A stretch of 64,000 nucleotides of DNA, from assembly GCA_944470555.2 (NCBI GenBank), contig OX104127.1, positions 117,394,741-117,458,740 on the forward strand. Direction: 5' to 3'. Below, piece by piece: positions 1 through 12,038 of this stretch; within the stretch, counting starts at the first letter, position 1, and each line of letters begins with the position of its first letter. The translations under genes and the position numbers were made by a program. The notes beneath the pieces were generated by a model that was given only the letters and a program-made list of their open reading frames with translations, did no database searches and was not told the DNA's origin. The stretch comes from Heterobilharzia americana (taxonomy: Eukaryota; Platyhelminthes; Trematoda; Strigeidida; Schistosomatidae).

Positions 1-60
1 CGTGTCAAGTTACTTGAGAAGGGATCACCGCATAGTCTGTGTCTTATGGAGTCTGGGAAA
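1..60 (+). CDS. dip2: DIP2 orthologue, internal exon (5'-most in window)
   Basis: Read in frame 1 this gives 20 residues, including the run EKGSPHS and ending in ESGK, followed directly by a GTAAGT donor at 61. It joins in phase 0 to the exon at 291, whose first residues are LLPGVHV. This matches the conserved ESGK-ILPGVKV stretch of animal DIP2 proteins. The true 5' border of the exon lies left of the window. Confidence 0.85.
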
Positions 61-290
61 GTAAGTTTATTGTGTATATATCCTTCTAAAAAGTATAATG
101 TTTTCATAAAAAGTATGCAGATACAATACTCAACGCGGTTTTTATAACCAGTGTACTTAAGTGTCAAATGTTTCAGATCTCTGAGTCATAGTTGCACTTT
201 TATTGATTTATTTGGCTGTAATATAACGTACTTATTCCTAGCATTAACCCTGTTGTTTATGTAATTTTTTACTTACTTTTTCGTATTTAG

Positions 291-585
291 TTGTTACCTG
301 GTGTACATGTAGCGATTGCTAATCCTGATACACTTGGTCAATGTGCCGATTCACAATTAGGTGAAATATGGGTATCATCTCCACATAATTCTACTGAACT
401 GTTGGGTCCATTTGACAGTGCTAGTTTAAATCGACCCAATGGTACTGCTTCACAACCGATACCAGGAGCAAATGCTACTGATTCCTTACATGCTCGTTTA
501 GTTACTGGTGATACGGAAAGAATTTATGCCCGTACTGGATTTCTAGGCTTTGTTCGTCGGACTGAATTAACTCAATCAGACGGAG
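291..585 (+). CDS. dip2: DIP2 (disco-interacting protein 2) orthologue, penultimate-region exon
   Basis: DIP2 proteins are large, conserved animal proteins with a DMAP1-binding region and two AMP-binding (ANL-superfamily) domains. They are linked to neuronal morphology and lipid metabolism, and this exon lies in the second AMP-binding domain. Seen here: LGEIWVSSPHN, ARTGFLGFVRRTELT and the start of a G-E junction, all close to vertebrate and insect DIP2. The exon follows a TTTCGTATTTAG acceptor and ends before GTAATA. The last base forms a split Glu codon with the next exon. The four exons here total 732 nt, exactly 244 codons, with consistent phases, which supports the model. The piece between SSPHN and ALHARL is longer than in vertebrates and Asn/Ser/Pro-rich, so it is probably a lineage-specific loop. 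The gene is partial because its 5' end is outside the window. Confidence 0.93.
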
Positions 586-1069
586 GTAATACTTTTTTTT
601 TTACAAGTCACTTTTACTACATTTACTTTAATCTATTAACTCTTACATAGTGATGCATTTTTGAAATCTTTTAATAGAGGCTCTACCGAGAACCTTTTCT
701 CATTGTGACATAAGGTAGTTGTTTTTTTTTGTAGTGTAATTTTATTTCAGGCATTAAATGACAATTTTTATTCATGTATTTTATTTGTTTCTTACAATTA
801 GTGACTGATGTTAGAAAAAACTTAAATATTCTCTGTAGGTTCCAGTGTTAATTGAACCGATTTACTGATAGTTAATAGTAATATTCAACTGTTCAAACTC
901 ATACATAATAATTGGTATGTGAACTTATAACACAGTAAGAAAATATGTTTTGTTTTCCAACTTATCAATCGAAATTAGATGAAAATTGTGGAGAAAAAGA
1001 AAGAATATTCAAGCGACTAAGTTTGAAGCGTTATTCTGTTCGTTATTCTTTCCTCTTAATTTAAGCCTA

Positions 1070-1071
<2 letters not shown>

Positions 1072-1122
<51 letters not shown>
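1072..1122. repeat. (TA)n microsatellite, ~51 bp
   Basis: Uninterrupted TA dinucleotides inside the large DIP2 intron. They are self-complementary and probably length-polymorphic. Confidence 0.97.
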
Positions 1123-1124
<2 letters not shown>

Positions 1125-1814
1125 TCCCAGATGCAGCATTATTTATGCGAGAAAGGAGATTTTTGATCGACTTACGTCTTTTCTGAAATATACAAGTTGA
1201 CATTTTTGTGTACAGTATCAGGTTTCTGCATATAACGTAACAGCGTTGTATAATCACTAATTTTTCAACCACCATTGAGTCTTGTATTTAATATTCATCT
1301 GTTTCATTACCTGTATGTTTTAACACTGTGTTAACTAACGTTTTAGTTCTCATAGTTCCCTACAGACGCAGTTTCTTATTCATTTTTTTTAAACTGGCAA
1401 CTCAATGTAAGCCTATAAAAGCATGACAGTATGATTGTTTTATCCAATGCTTGAACGACGGGTTTGTATGCGTTTTCAACTTTCTAGCAAATTCGAAGTA
1501 AATTAAAATGAAATAAGTGAAAATGTATGGGTGTGTACAGATTTTTAATTTGTTTGTCAAAACAGTTTTCTCCGTCATCGCGTTCGCATCATTTAGAAGA
1601 TGGAAAAAAAGGTACAATAACTGTATTGTGAGTTCCTGCTGTATGTGTTGCAGAGGTCACATACTTTTACAGCGCACATTAAGTATTAATGTTGAAGTAC
1701 TGTTACAGATATCCGTTTATTGGTTCTAAATGTATAGAACGATAATCACTGTGGACGTAGGAAGTTTCTGTTACTTACAGTTATGGCTTATTACAACCTT
1801 ACAAAAACAAAAAT

Positions 1815-1915
1815 AAAAATCTGGTCAGCAGTCGGACCGTTAGTCAATGGTTCGAATCCGGCAGCGGTCGAAATCTTCATTTCACCTTCAATCATCATCC
1901 AACATAAACCTTATA
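1815..1915 (+). mobile_element. tRNA-derived SINE copy, internally deleted
   Basis: The segment begins with CTGGTCAGCAGT, the same opening as the copies at 23113 and 48190. It has a pol III B box GGTTCGAATCC at 1849-1859, followed by the family tail TTCATTTCACCTTCAATCAT. The A-box region found in the other two copies is missing (about 35 nt shorter), so this copy should not be transcribed as a tRNA. Confidence 0.7.
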
Positions 1916-3685
1916 TTTTCCTTATGCATAAGGTAACATTATCCTGAACCTGCTTAAACTTTACATCTTGCTTTAAAGGTTGAATGGAAAGGCGTGATTT
2001 TTACTGTTCACCTGTCATTTTTTCTCTTGATTGTTGGGAAACATGTTGGGGACTGGGAGTGGGAAAGTGCCCTATATCCTTTGCCAATTTCATCCCTAAT
2101 ACCGCCAGATATATGAATTGACAACGGACTATAATCCATTTGTTTTGCACCAGTTTATCTAAGTATAAGGCAATATTTTCATTGACATTTTAATAAGCTG
2201 TTATTTTGGATTATGCATATACTCTTTATATACCGGGAATCGCCTGTTATCACTATCCTTCAAAACTCAGTTATTAGTTATGCTTCAAATATGCAGCAAG
2301 AGCAGAATTCACTTGATGATTATTTCAAATAACAAGTTAATATAGACTAGCTGCTCGAATATGTTATTCTAAATATGCGTGCATATTCAAAGCTTCTGTA
2401 TTGCCGTTGGTGACCAAAATAAGTAGTAATACTCGACTGGATGCTATTACGATGAGATACTTGAACTGGATACGAGTAGCGACTGTTCTCACTTAGAACC
2501 TCATACTTCACTGACCCACGAAAATCAGAAGCCAAAGGCCGGCCTTTGACTTTAAGGAATATTCTTTGTTCAACAAAAATATATCATTTATGTACACTTT
2601 TCATGAACGTGTGAAACCAAAAGTTAATTAACCTATTTTGATTGATCAACCGTAGAATAAATTGTCCTATAAAGTTTTTTTCTAGACTACACGAAATTGG
2701 AATCCAAAACTTCTACCTTATCAGCAGATAACTTAAAATGTTGATTTCTGTTTAGACCATTTCCTATCAGTTACACTTAACTAATGTACGTAAAATAATA
2801 AAAATTATACAAGTCTGAGTAAAACGTAACTATAAAGGTGAATCAGTGAATTTACGACAAGTGTTAATTTAAATGTCCTATTTCTTTGCCATTTGCAGCG
2901 TAAATGAAAAATGATGCTTCTATTGAATTTTTCTTCATCTCGTAAAATCGGTTTCTCTATACTTAGTACAGGCATTTCTTTGGTATATTGTAAGTGTTTG
3001 TTCCAATCGGTCTGACTACATTAATTTCGTATAAAGCTGTTGTAGTCTGCACATAAATAGACTTGTTAAACAAACCCTACTCACCTGAAGTTTTATGGTC
3101 ACGAAAAACCACAGTATTCTTGTAATAAGTTGATGCAATCGAAAAAGGATTTGTTGTTGGGGGGCATTAATTTGTTTCACCAAGATCACCTCCGAAACAG
3201 TTAGGTAGTCTGTATGTTCTCAGTTGTGTTTTGTTCATACACTCTAAAAATCTGTGCAATTATATTCTTACACTCGTATAACCTTTTTCTAAACACGACA
3301 GTATGTTATACTAATGTTAAAAATTATTTACCACTTATCAGATTAAAACATGTATCATTTTGAAGGCCTCAATTTCAATTTTGTTTCATTAATAATAACA
3401 AAGCACAAGTTTTGAACACAGGTTATGTATGAAGGTAAAATTATGCATTATAGTAAGGTTTCGCAATGGGATCTAATGATCTGCATAAATGTACAAAGTA
3501 TAAAGCGACAAATAATATTACCTTGTATTGTTTATAGCTGTTATTTTTATTCTTCATAAATGTAACTTTTTAATAATTTACTTCTCCTTGATGGCGTGTA
3601 TATAGACAAAAAGAAAGTTACGCATACTAAACTATGTGTTCACATTTACTAGTTTTCTTTTCACATTTATTTTATTGTACAACAG

Positions 3686-3809
3686 AACTACATGACGCAA
3701 TCTTTGTGGTCGGTAGTCTAGAAGAAACTATTCTTCTACGTGGGATGCGTTTTCATCCAATCGATATTGAAAACACTGTGATGCGTTCACATAAGAAAAT
3801 ATGTGAATG
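3686..3809 (+). CDS. dip2: DIP2 orthologue, third exon in window
   Basis: The exon begins after a TTGTACAACAG acceptor and ends at TG|GTAAGT. It encodes the hallmark DIP2 stretch VVGSLEETILLRGMRFHP, followed by IDIENTVMRSHKKICE. Both splice phases (1 in, 2 out) fit the neighbouring exons. It corresponds to the region of ANL enzymes after the hinge, where DIP2 keeps the fold; whether DIP2 is catalytically active here cannot be judged from this piece. Confidence 0.92.
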
Positions 3810-4754
3810 GTAAGTATCTGAATAATTTCTTTAAAATGGGAAATTATACTATACCAGTATCTTTTTAATCCCAGTGTGTTTAAAAAAATCAAAACGAGAT
3901 TTTTCTGAATGTCTTGCTATGTAAGCCACAGCTTGTGCTCTTTTGTTTTTTGAAACATGCTAGAAGTATGCTGTTATAAGGATTGGGTCAGACTCGGTAC
4001 TCATTTTTTTCCCAGGACATTCGTTACAACAACAGTATGGACGTTTGTAACCTCATTGAAGTCAGATACCCATGTCTTTGGTTCCACTAGTACAGTTAAC
4101 TTGCTTCTGGGATCTTGAGGAAAATTATGTCCTCTTTAACTAAAGTTGGAGGCCTTACTAATAAACCATTTAGGACTCAAAGCTGAAGATTTACCTTACC
4201 GACAAGTGTTAAAATTGACTTGTATTCTTTAAAAATGACCAGTTTGTGATTAACGCACCTTTGACGAGCAAACACACTTGGATATGTGAATAATCAACTA
4301 GGCTAGACAGCTGCTATATCCTACAAGAGGTTGAATACTAGAACAAACTAATTCTAACGAGAAAAGTAACTAGATGTTGACAGTGTGTGGTAAGCCAAGA
4401 AGTAAATGTCGCCGATTCCAAGTAAAATCACCTGAAGTTTTCAAACACGAACGTATAATCTCGTTCCATACACGATTCATTTCCACAGTTCGCATAATTG
4501 GTTGAATAGTTCTGCTTCTTGACAAAAAATATTTTGCCACTGTATTCCTACTTTGTCCAGCGTCATGCATCGAAGAGTAGATGATTATGACATGCAAAGT
4601 ACTTAGTCGTACAATCTTCTTGGTAACGCAGTTTCATTACTTTATGTGTTGGGTGTTTTTGCTTTATGAAAAGAATTTTAACTTTGTTGATCAACAGATA
4701 ACTATTTGATTTGTCACAAATCATTGCTGCTTCTCATTAATTTTTATTATTTAG
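3810..4754 (+). other. DIP2 intron (945 bp)
   Basis: The intron runs from GTAAGT at 3810 to TTTAG at 4754. No repeats or coding segments are recognised within it. Confidence 0.85.
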
Positions 4755-5007
4755 CGCTGTATTCAGTTGGTCGAACCTGTTGGTTGTAGTTGCAGAGTTG
4801 GCTGGGGAAGAAAATGAAGCAATGGATCTTGTTCATCCTATTACAGCTCATGTATTAACTGAACATCAAATGATTGTCGGTGTGGTTGTGGTTGTTGATC
4901 CTCGAACAGTGCCAATCAATCCAATGGGAGAGAAACAGCGAATTCTTTTAAGAGATAGCTTTGTCAATGATAAACTTGATCCCATCTATGTTTCGTATAA
5001 TATGTAA
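4755..5007 (+). CDS. dip2: DIP2 orthologue, terminal exon and stop
   Basis: This last exon follows a TTATTATTTAG acceptor. It encodes CAVFSWSNLLVVVAEL, then a Glu/Asp-rich stretch, VGVVVVVDPRTVPIN, GEKQR and the terminal LDPIYVSYNM followed by TAA at 5005-5007. The C-terminal DPIYVAYNM-type tail is nearly invariant in animal DIP2 proteins, so the assignment and the stop codon are secure. Downstream DNA is non-coding. Confidence 0.95.
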
Positions 5008-5946
5008 ATTATAAAAGCAAACATCTTTTTCGCACGAATGTGCATGTGTTTATATGGCAATATTTGTTTGTTTTTCCTTGTGAAGCCCTTTTGATCTTTT
5101 TTTTAATATTTCTGTAGCAATCGGTTCTACAGTCATTTCGATGACAGTATCACTTTCATCCACTCACCATTTATCATTCATGACCTTAAAGTTACTAGGA
5201 AATTTAAAAATCTCCGTCTTTATCCTCCTTATTTTGCTATCTCTCTCTCTTGAACTAGGCGATCTCTCTAATGAAACACTTCGCTGCTTAACTGAAGAAA
5301 AATTGCCTTGTTTTTCCCGATTCCATTAACATCTTTTAGGATTATTTACTAATATTCCAATCACTTTCTTTGTTTGATTTATGTTTGCTTGGTTTTTTTC
5401 AGATCATAATCACTTTATACTTTCAGTAGATCTATTAGTCTGATGATAAACGCTTATACATTTATACAGAAATCAATATGCTTTTTTCTAAACAACCTGT
5501 TCAATTAGCCTTATCAACTCATTTCTCGTAATCTGCTTTATTTGGATCTTTTTTCACATGTGTGAATAAGTTGTGTGAATTCTTCAGTCAATTCAATTCT
5601 AACACAAGCATTTTCATTGTGTATAAAAAATGTATGGAGTTATATACAATGCGCCCCTCCTACGCAAATTCTCTTAATTTCTCACTCTTTTCTGTATTGA
5701 ATTCTCTATGTGTATATTTCGGTAACCGGTGGTTTCGAGTGAGTGGTTTTGTCTCTTTTTGCTTTTAGATAATCTTATTCTCTCCTTTCTATCCTATTCA
5801 CAGATGGTACCTGTCTCGCCTTCACACCGACCCTTTCTAGGCTCTTTTTCTCTATACATACATCATTATTATTTGTCTCTTGGGTTCGTAGTGGGACATA
5901 CCTGAATAGATAAAAATCACTTTTGATTAGGTAGACCACGCGCAGC

Positions 5947-5949
<3 letters not shown>

Positions 5950-5996
<47 letters not shown>
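5950..5996. repeat. (AT)n microsatellite, ~47 bp
   Basis: Perfect AT dinucleotide run downstream of DIP2. If the distal polyadenylation site is used, it lies inside the 3' UTR. Confidence 0.97.
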
Positions 5997-5998
<2 letters not shown>

Positions 5999-6530
5999 CA
6001 ATAATGTTTTGTTTCGGCATGATTTCTATGGCGGAGAATCCACTTCTTTTCTTATTATCTATCCATGAAGGTTTGTCCTTCGATCGGTTTCTTTTCGATT
6101 CCTTCTGCCTTGTCAATCATCGTTTGTGCGTTTACGATACGTTTTTATCCCTTTTCAAGTCTTTTATCCTCATCTCTCCATTGTCTTTTTCATTCTCCCG
6201 ATTCGAAGAACCAGTGAAAAAGATAATCGTAGCTGAATGGCAATTGCAATAGTTCTTTTGATTTACTCCATGCTATCTTTATTTCCTTAATCTTTTCAGT
6301 CTTATTTTCTTTGTTTTTTGACTTTCATGGTTTATGTTTTGTTTTACTGTCTTTTTGCCATCTTTCATAGTCGATTGACAACAAATCGATCATTATTATC
6401 ATCATTTAGACATGGGCTAAGATGTGTTGTATAATATGTTAGCGAAAAACAGGAGAATAATAATGTAGAGTGTTTAACCTGTTCAGTTTTGATTGATTTA
6501 CTGACCGGCTGATTCATCCATTCTTTTTAT

Positions 6531-6536
6531 AATAAA
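6531..6536 (+). terminator. candidate DIP2 polyadenylation signal AATAAA
   Basis: This is the first canonical AATAAA on the + strand after the DIP2 stop, 1.5 kb downstream. A 3' UTR of that length is plausible but unproven, and a non-canonical hexamer nearer the stop is possible. Confidence 0.35.
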
Positions 6537-9416
6537 TTTATGGATTATTATTGTTTCCTAGTGTTCTATATTATATTCATATGTCAAGGTGTATTTCTTT
6601 TACTAAAGAAATGACGAGAGAAATATTTTGAAGATGTTGATGCGAGAAGGCTGTTTTGTTAAACCATAGAGACTATATGATTTTAGAACGGCTTTTGTAA
6701 GTCATTAAATTTATGCATCAGTATATTCACGTGTTGATTAAAGCTGACAACTTGTCATCAAAATGTTGTGAATTTGAATCCCACCTCGGACTTCAAGGTA
6801 TGGGTAGCCCAAGGATACCGCAAATGCTCATTCAATAGGTGCGACGTATAATCTGATGTGGAATCGTATACTTTACTATTGTTTTAACTCATCACTGGCT
6901 GTTGTATGCAAAATGATCTTGATTGCATTTCTTTACTAAGCCAGTTGAATAACTAAAGTTACTATTGTGATTGCAAATTTCTCAGTCATATAGACGGACG
7001 TGTAAACTTCTGCACCAGAGACATCGCAGTATAAATCCTTCCTTAAGTGTTCTAAATATCCATAATAAAAGTTATTGCCATCCCCAGAACTTAACCTACA
7101 GGCAGATGCTGCTTTTTACGACTGCATTCAGCTACCCTTAGTTACTAAACTTTAATATTTCACTTGATGCTTCTAATTACGGTCATAACGTTTAGAATGA
7201 TATTTGAAGATTTTCCATTAAATTGGAGAATGCGACGGTAATATATTATGCGGCTGTGCCTAGCAGTTTATTAGTATACCGAAGCGACTCAACAGTATGT
7301 GATGTAAGTAAAACGCTTAACGGTTCAGTCAGTGTCCTAACCATACAGCCGCATAAATCAAAGTTAGAGGGTTAAAAGCGTGTACCTCAGAGGTAAATAT
7401 TAACTAAAGGTGAAACCGATTCGTAATGCGTAAACTATGCTATTTCACGAAACTCAGTTATGATGTACACAAAACGAATTTATAAATTTACTGAATTGTA
7501 TAACAGCCAAATCTATGGACACTGCTTTGATGAAGATTAAATTTGTTCGGAAACCAAAAGAAAGTTGTTTCCTTGTAGATGTTGTTTTTTGAGACCTGCT
7601 TAGTTTGTTTGTTGCAAAACATAAATTAATGACAATATTCTAAATACAAGATCAGTTGACAGCAATAGGCGATGCACGATGATAAAGCTGAGGAGTATAG
7701 GATGACTTTAAAGGTCACCCTAGCAACTGCTGAGATAGCCAATTACGTCTCTTTACTTTCTGTATTCTGACTGATAGCTTGTTTCCTCGAGGTCCCACTA
7801 TACCTGAAAGGACTGTTGGATAGGCGTAAGACAAAAAGCAGTTACTGTTGTACCTTAAGTTGCTACACTATGATGCGGGCTAGATCTGATAGTGAAGTCG
7901 TGCTGCTGTCTGGACGGGAGTGTGACAGCACTAAGGTGTTCTCCTTGTATGACAACTAGTACCACGTTGATGCTGCCTTCCGAATGGGTAGGGTAGGGGT
8001 TAGAAAAAGCCGGCCCCCGAAACAGAACACTGCTCTCTACCGAACGGTCTTCCGGTGACGGCTGTATGAGTTTTCTCTATCCGGTGTTAGAATAACGACA
8101 TCAATCCTCAAACAGCTGTGTGACAGGCCTCAGACAGGTAACCAATGGAGTCTACGGTCACACAAATCTTTTTTTCTTCCAGATACTTTGAAAAGAAATA
8201 GTCTCCCATGATGTGGGCAGCCGGGAAGTGTCAACTCTCCGCACGCTTTCAGTAGCATACAAGACCCAATCAAACATAACCTATCCTTCTCACTTCTATC
8301 CCTTACGTTTACCTAAAGACACTGACGTTAAGCCTCTTACACCTTCCCCAACCTCTCACTCTGCAACCATCGCCAACAATCAAAGCTATCGAAACCTCAT
8401 CCATAATCTCCTAAGACCTCGCCATGGACTTCATGTTAGAGCTTTCAACGTCTAAAATCTATGCTAAATCAGACAGCAAGCATCGTTCGACAGAACTCTC
8501 GAGCCATGGATGTATGCTGTCTCTAATACACGTAAACAGTACCAGAGTGTGGGAGAGCATCTTGGAGGTATTCACGGAATCTCACGCCAAAGAACCGACA
8601 ACGCTGGTCGTCTGGTGTAATTCTGTTCTAACAATCATTTGTTTCTGATCAGCACTAACTTTGAGCATATGGAGAGACACTGGCTCACACGGCGCCTGCC
8701 GAAATCAACCCAAATTTGGACACATTGCTATAAGTCCTCATTGGAGAGGATCCATCGGTGAAGGGTAACCGATCTTTCTAACGTACCGTTTTGGACTCCA
8801 ATCACGCACTAGCATGGACACTTGTAGGTCTGCACCTTACGGGTTACAGGAAACGGTTGGCAATGAACCCTATGAGTGCTGTATTAGAATGTCAGAGTAT
8901 CAGTTTAGTATTTAGGGAAGAGATGGCTGAGCATTTATCTGAACATGACAGCAATCCTCATCCTGAGGAAACCTGGCCTGATATTAAGTCATATAGGAGC
9001 AGTGGTAAAGACAGTTGGCATCCTACATCCAAAGGCTAGCTGACGTCAATGGATTTCTGAAATGTAATCTGAAATGACTGATACAAGAAGACCGATTTCA
9101 GCTGGCTGTGACCACGGTGACCAACAGTCTTCGCAATGATTGCAAGCAGTGGTGGGAGAGATAGAGAAGGCATCACCGTTAGGTAACAGTACTATTTAGG
9201 CTTATTAAAGATCTCGCAAGAAGAAAACAATGGTTGATGAAACCACCACTAAGGAGGATGGGATGATGATTACCTCTCAGAGCAGACAGCTAGAGTGTTG
9301 AACGGAAGACTTTGAAGCACAGTTCAACTGGCCCACAACAACGCTTTAGTTGCCCAGCATCCGGCCTGAACCTGCATGAGATATCGGTCTTGCAACTATC
9401 TTTGGAGTTGAGAAAC

Positions 9417-9640
9417 CCGTTTTGAAGAATACAAAGCAGGAGGATCTGCTGGTTTGTCATAGAAAGTTCTCAAGGATGGAGTTTGGAAAGTGCTGATTAG
9501 AGTATCGAATGTATGTAGGAGTGTATAGGGATCAGAGGTAATTCCGTCAGACTGATCTACTTCACTGATCATTCCACTCCATAAAGAAGATGAGAAATCT
9601 TGAAGAAATTTGAGCATCGGATCAATGATATTTGTATTTC
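9417..9640 (-). other. Exon-like open segment of unknown origin inside element A
   Basis: On the minus strand a frame stays open from 9836 down to 9396. Its part between 9640 and 9417 is not expected retroelement sequence. It is preceded by TTTTGGATTCACTAG, a good acceptor with a T-rich tract, and followed by a possible GTTTCT donor. The roughly 74 residues (containing IIDPMLKFLQDF and YTLLHTFDTLISTFQ) have a normal globular-protein composition but match no family I can name. It may be a captured host exon. Chance openness is the alternative, since the antisense of the adjoining RT is also open. Confidence 0.35.
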
Positions 9641-10276
9641 CTAGTGAATCCAAAACAAAATAAATTTGCCGTAAACTATTTAGTTTTACATTCATATGCA
9701 AACACAAAAACCAAAATATGGAATGAAGTTTTTCTGTGACAACCGTCGGGGAATCAGTTTGACCAATGTCGTATCCGAGATCCCAGGATCCATAGTTACC
9801 CGACGCCCTATGTTCCACCAGCAACCTAAAAGACAAACAAATAATATAGTTCTCCGACGTCTACCTGGAGCTCGAGAAAATCAGGCAGGTATACAGACCT
9901 GATAGAGAGTGCATCGATCATAGTTTCACTCTGCGACAGGTTCTGTAATTCAGATATGCTTACCGGCAGCCGACATTCGCTTTTTCTATCTGGTGGCGGC
10001 ATTTGACTCTGTCGACCGTGAGATGTGGCAGTGACTGGTTGTCAAGAGAGTACCGAGCCAGTATATGATACTTGTCACAGCTCTCTTCTTGAATTTACGC
10101 AGCCGTGTAAGGGCTTATGGATAGCTGTCATCTGAAATGACGACAACTAGTGGTGTCCGCCAGGGTTGCCTGCTGTTACCGTTTCTGTTTAATTTCGTTA
10201 TAGATGTGCTAATGGACGTAAACCTAGGTACCTTTTAATCCATGGGGATTGATCACAATCTGGTTGACTTGCAGCA

Positions 10277-10287
10277 TACAGTCTATA
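10277..10287. repeat. Target-site duplication, left copy (TACAGTCTATA)
   Basis: The 11-bp sequence is repeated exactly at 13659-13669. The two copies flank element B, and joining the flanks restores continuity of element A's RT active-site block. This shows that B inserted into A. Confidence 0.92.
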
Positions 10288-10857
10288 AACCTCACCTGGT
10301 TAACTAGTTACTAGCCGGTCCTAACCCCGGATAAAGAGGGAAGGTCGGGCATAGGGTAAGCAACATTACCCCGGAAAACCAGTCCAATCGCTCAAGAAAC
10401 TTCAAAGCACAAACAAAATATACATAATAAAAACAAACTTATTCCTCGCTGGAATCGCGAAGACAAAATGACGCCAGTTGGTGAAACCTTCGGGAAGCGA
10501 ATTGGTCGATGTGTCTACCCTTCTCTCAATGAAAGCGAAAGTAAACATGGGGACACACGATGTTTGAACCTAGCAAGGCTACCCAGATTGCAAGAGAGAT
10601 GAGGAGGTATAGCATAGAAGTGCTAGGCTAGAAATCTGCGAAGGCAGGTTGAATGGAAGTGGACTCTGCCAACTGGGAGTCAATAATCCACCCTGGTAAC
10701 CCAGACGACAATCACGAACGAGCACACTGAGTTTTCGAGTTGCTATCATGATGTCCTCAAGAGCATCGAAGGCTCTCATGCAGTAGGAATCACTCTCCTC
10801 CTCCAGGATCATAACAGCAAGATTCAACTCAAAAGGAAGCTAAGTCACAATCATTCA

Positions 10858-11193
10858 ATGCTACGCTATGCACCTACAAATAATGCAGATGAAGAGAAGA
10901 AAGAGGAATTCTACAGACAATTGCAATCAGCACTAGACAAGACCATAGACAGCAACAGCGACATCAAAATTATAATGGGCGACATGAATGCCAAACTGCG
11001 TGGAGCGTACAACACAGGAAGAGAACTAATCATGGGTCGACAAGCACTCGGTGAAATAAATGAGAACGGAGAGCTGTCTGCATATTTCTACGCATTTAAC
11101 GATTTAGTGATTAAAGGCAGGGTGTACAAACATATGGATATTCACAAAGCGACATGGATTTCATCAATAAAACTCAGATTGACTTCATCTTAA
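10858..11193 (+). pseudogene. Element B endonuclease fragment
   Basis: This stretch gives 111 residues: an APTNNADEEKKEEFYRQL region, then IIMGDMNAKLRG, TGRELIMGRQALGEINENGE and FNDLVIKG. It corresponds to the middle of an apurinic/apyrimidinic-type endonuclease domain, which nicks target DNA for target-primed reverse transcription. GDMNAK is the conserved catalytic-region motif. The upstream part of the domain is not open, and the frame ends before the DH box, so the fragment cannot be functional. Confidence 0.8.
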
Positions 11194-12038
11194 TGTGAGG
11201 AAAGTGGAGACGCAGCCTGCTGAATACAAGATCAAGAAGGGGAGCAGATGTAGGTTCACACCACTCACTGTCTAGTGCAAAGAAATTTCCAAATCAAGTT
11301 GAAAGCCTGCAAAGAAGTTGCCGATAGACCATAGATCAAGTTCAATACCCAGAACGGAAACTGAACTGAAGGACAAAACTACAAACGACATCTTCACTTC
11401 AGTCATCAAGATAAAATGGGAGATATTGAACAACATTCCTGAAGAAACCTGCTTCAAAGAACACTGGAACTCTTTGAAACAGACATGGAAGGAAACCCAC
11501 ATAATCCTCTTAGAAAGGAAGAAGAAAGAAGACAGATCAGGGAATGGATCTCGACGGACACATGGAAGCTGATAGAGGAGGGAGAAGAAGATGGTCGTAG
11601 TGAGTCAAAAGATGAACCAGTGCAGTGCAGTGCAGAGATGAACAACGAAAGTGGGAGTGAACACAACGTATAAAGCACCACACTGGACAAAGAAGTGAAG
11701 AGGAGTGCATGCAAAGACAAAAGACACTTCTACAACACACCGGCGAGTGAAGCAGAACAGGCTGCAGGTAGGAGAGATAGAGACCTGATAACACTATATC
11801 AAACAACCAGGTTACTATCTGGGAGGGAAGAGCTCAACGCAGATGAAAGCAATGAAAGATGATAGTGCAGGAAACTTAGTTATGAAGGAGGCGAAACAAA
11901 TGAAACGATGATCTGACCACTTCAAAAATCTCCTGAGTCGATCACCACCACCTGCAACTCATCTACGAATACTACCAACAGCCCAGTCACAGAACTATCA
12001 GTGAACACAAGCCCTCCGACGAAAGCAGGAGTGAGGTT

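Larger units (their letters stand above)
586..3685 (+). other. DIP2 intron (3.1 kb)
   Basis: The intron is bounded by GTAATA and AACAG. It holds a TA microsatellite (1072-1122) and the tail of a tRNA-derived SINE (about 1815-1915). I see no further coding segment in it on either strand; the short open frames are AT-rich and lack any recognisable family motif. Confidence 0.85.
5008..7700 (+). other. DIP2 3' flank / UTR and AT-rich intergenic DNA
   Basis: After the DIP2 stop come 2.7 kb without a recognisable gene. A TA microsatellite sits at 5950-5996 and the first clear AATAAA hexamer is at 6531-6536. Open frames around 5560-6250 are T-rich and lack family features; I regard them as chance. 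Confidence 0.7.
7860..10287 (+). mobile_element. Non-LTR retrotransposon A, 5' half (EN + start of RT), decayed
   Basis: Degenerate + strand reading frames follow the order of a single-ORF non-LTR retrotransposon. There is a GC-richer leader (7860-8400), then LRPRHGLHVRAFNV at about 8414-8455, where the element ORF usually opens. Endonuclease remnants follow near 8640-9040 (a DSNHALAWTLVGLHLTGYRK block resembling the DSDHALV catalytic region), then an FNWP linker near 9330. Reverse-transcriptase blocks follow: DNRRGISLTNV near 9740, FDSVDREM near 10005 and SGVRQGCLLLPFLFNFVIDVL near 10150-10210. Many stops and frameshifts are present, so it is dead. The element breaks off in the middle of its LEYADD-type active-site block at 10287, and the remainder resumes at 13659 (see target-site duplication). 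Part of the connector between endonuclease and RT is replaced by foreign DNA (9396-9700). Confidence 0.85.

Noticed and set aside
986..1275. Open frames on both strands with runs of Ile-Tyr
   Set aside because: They are produced by the (TA)n microsatellite at 1072-1122.
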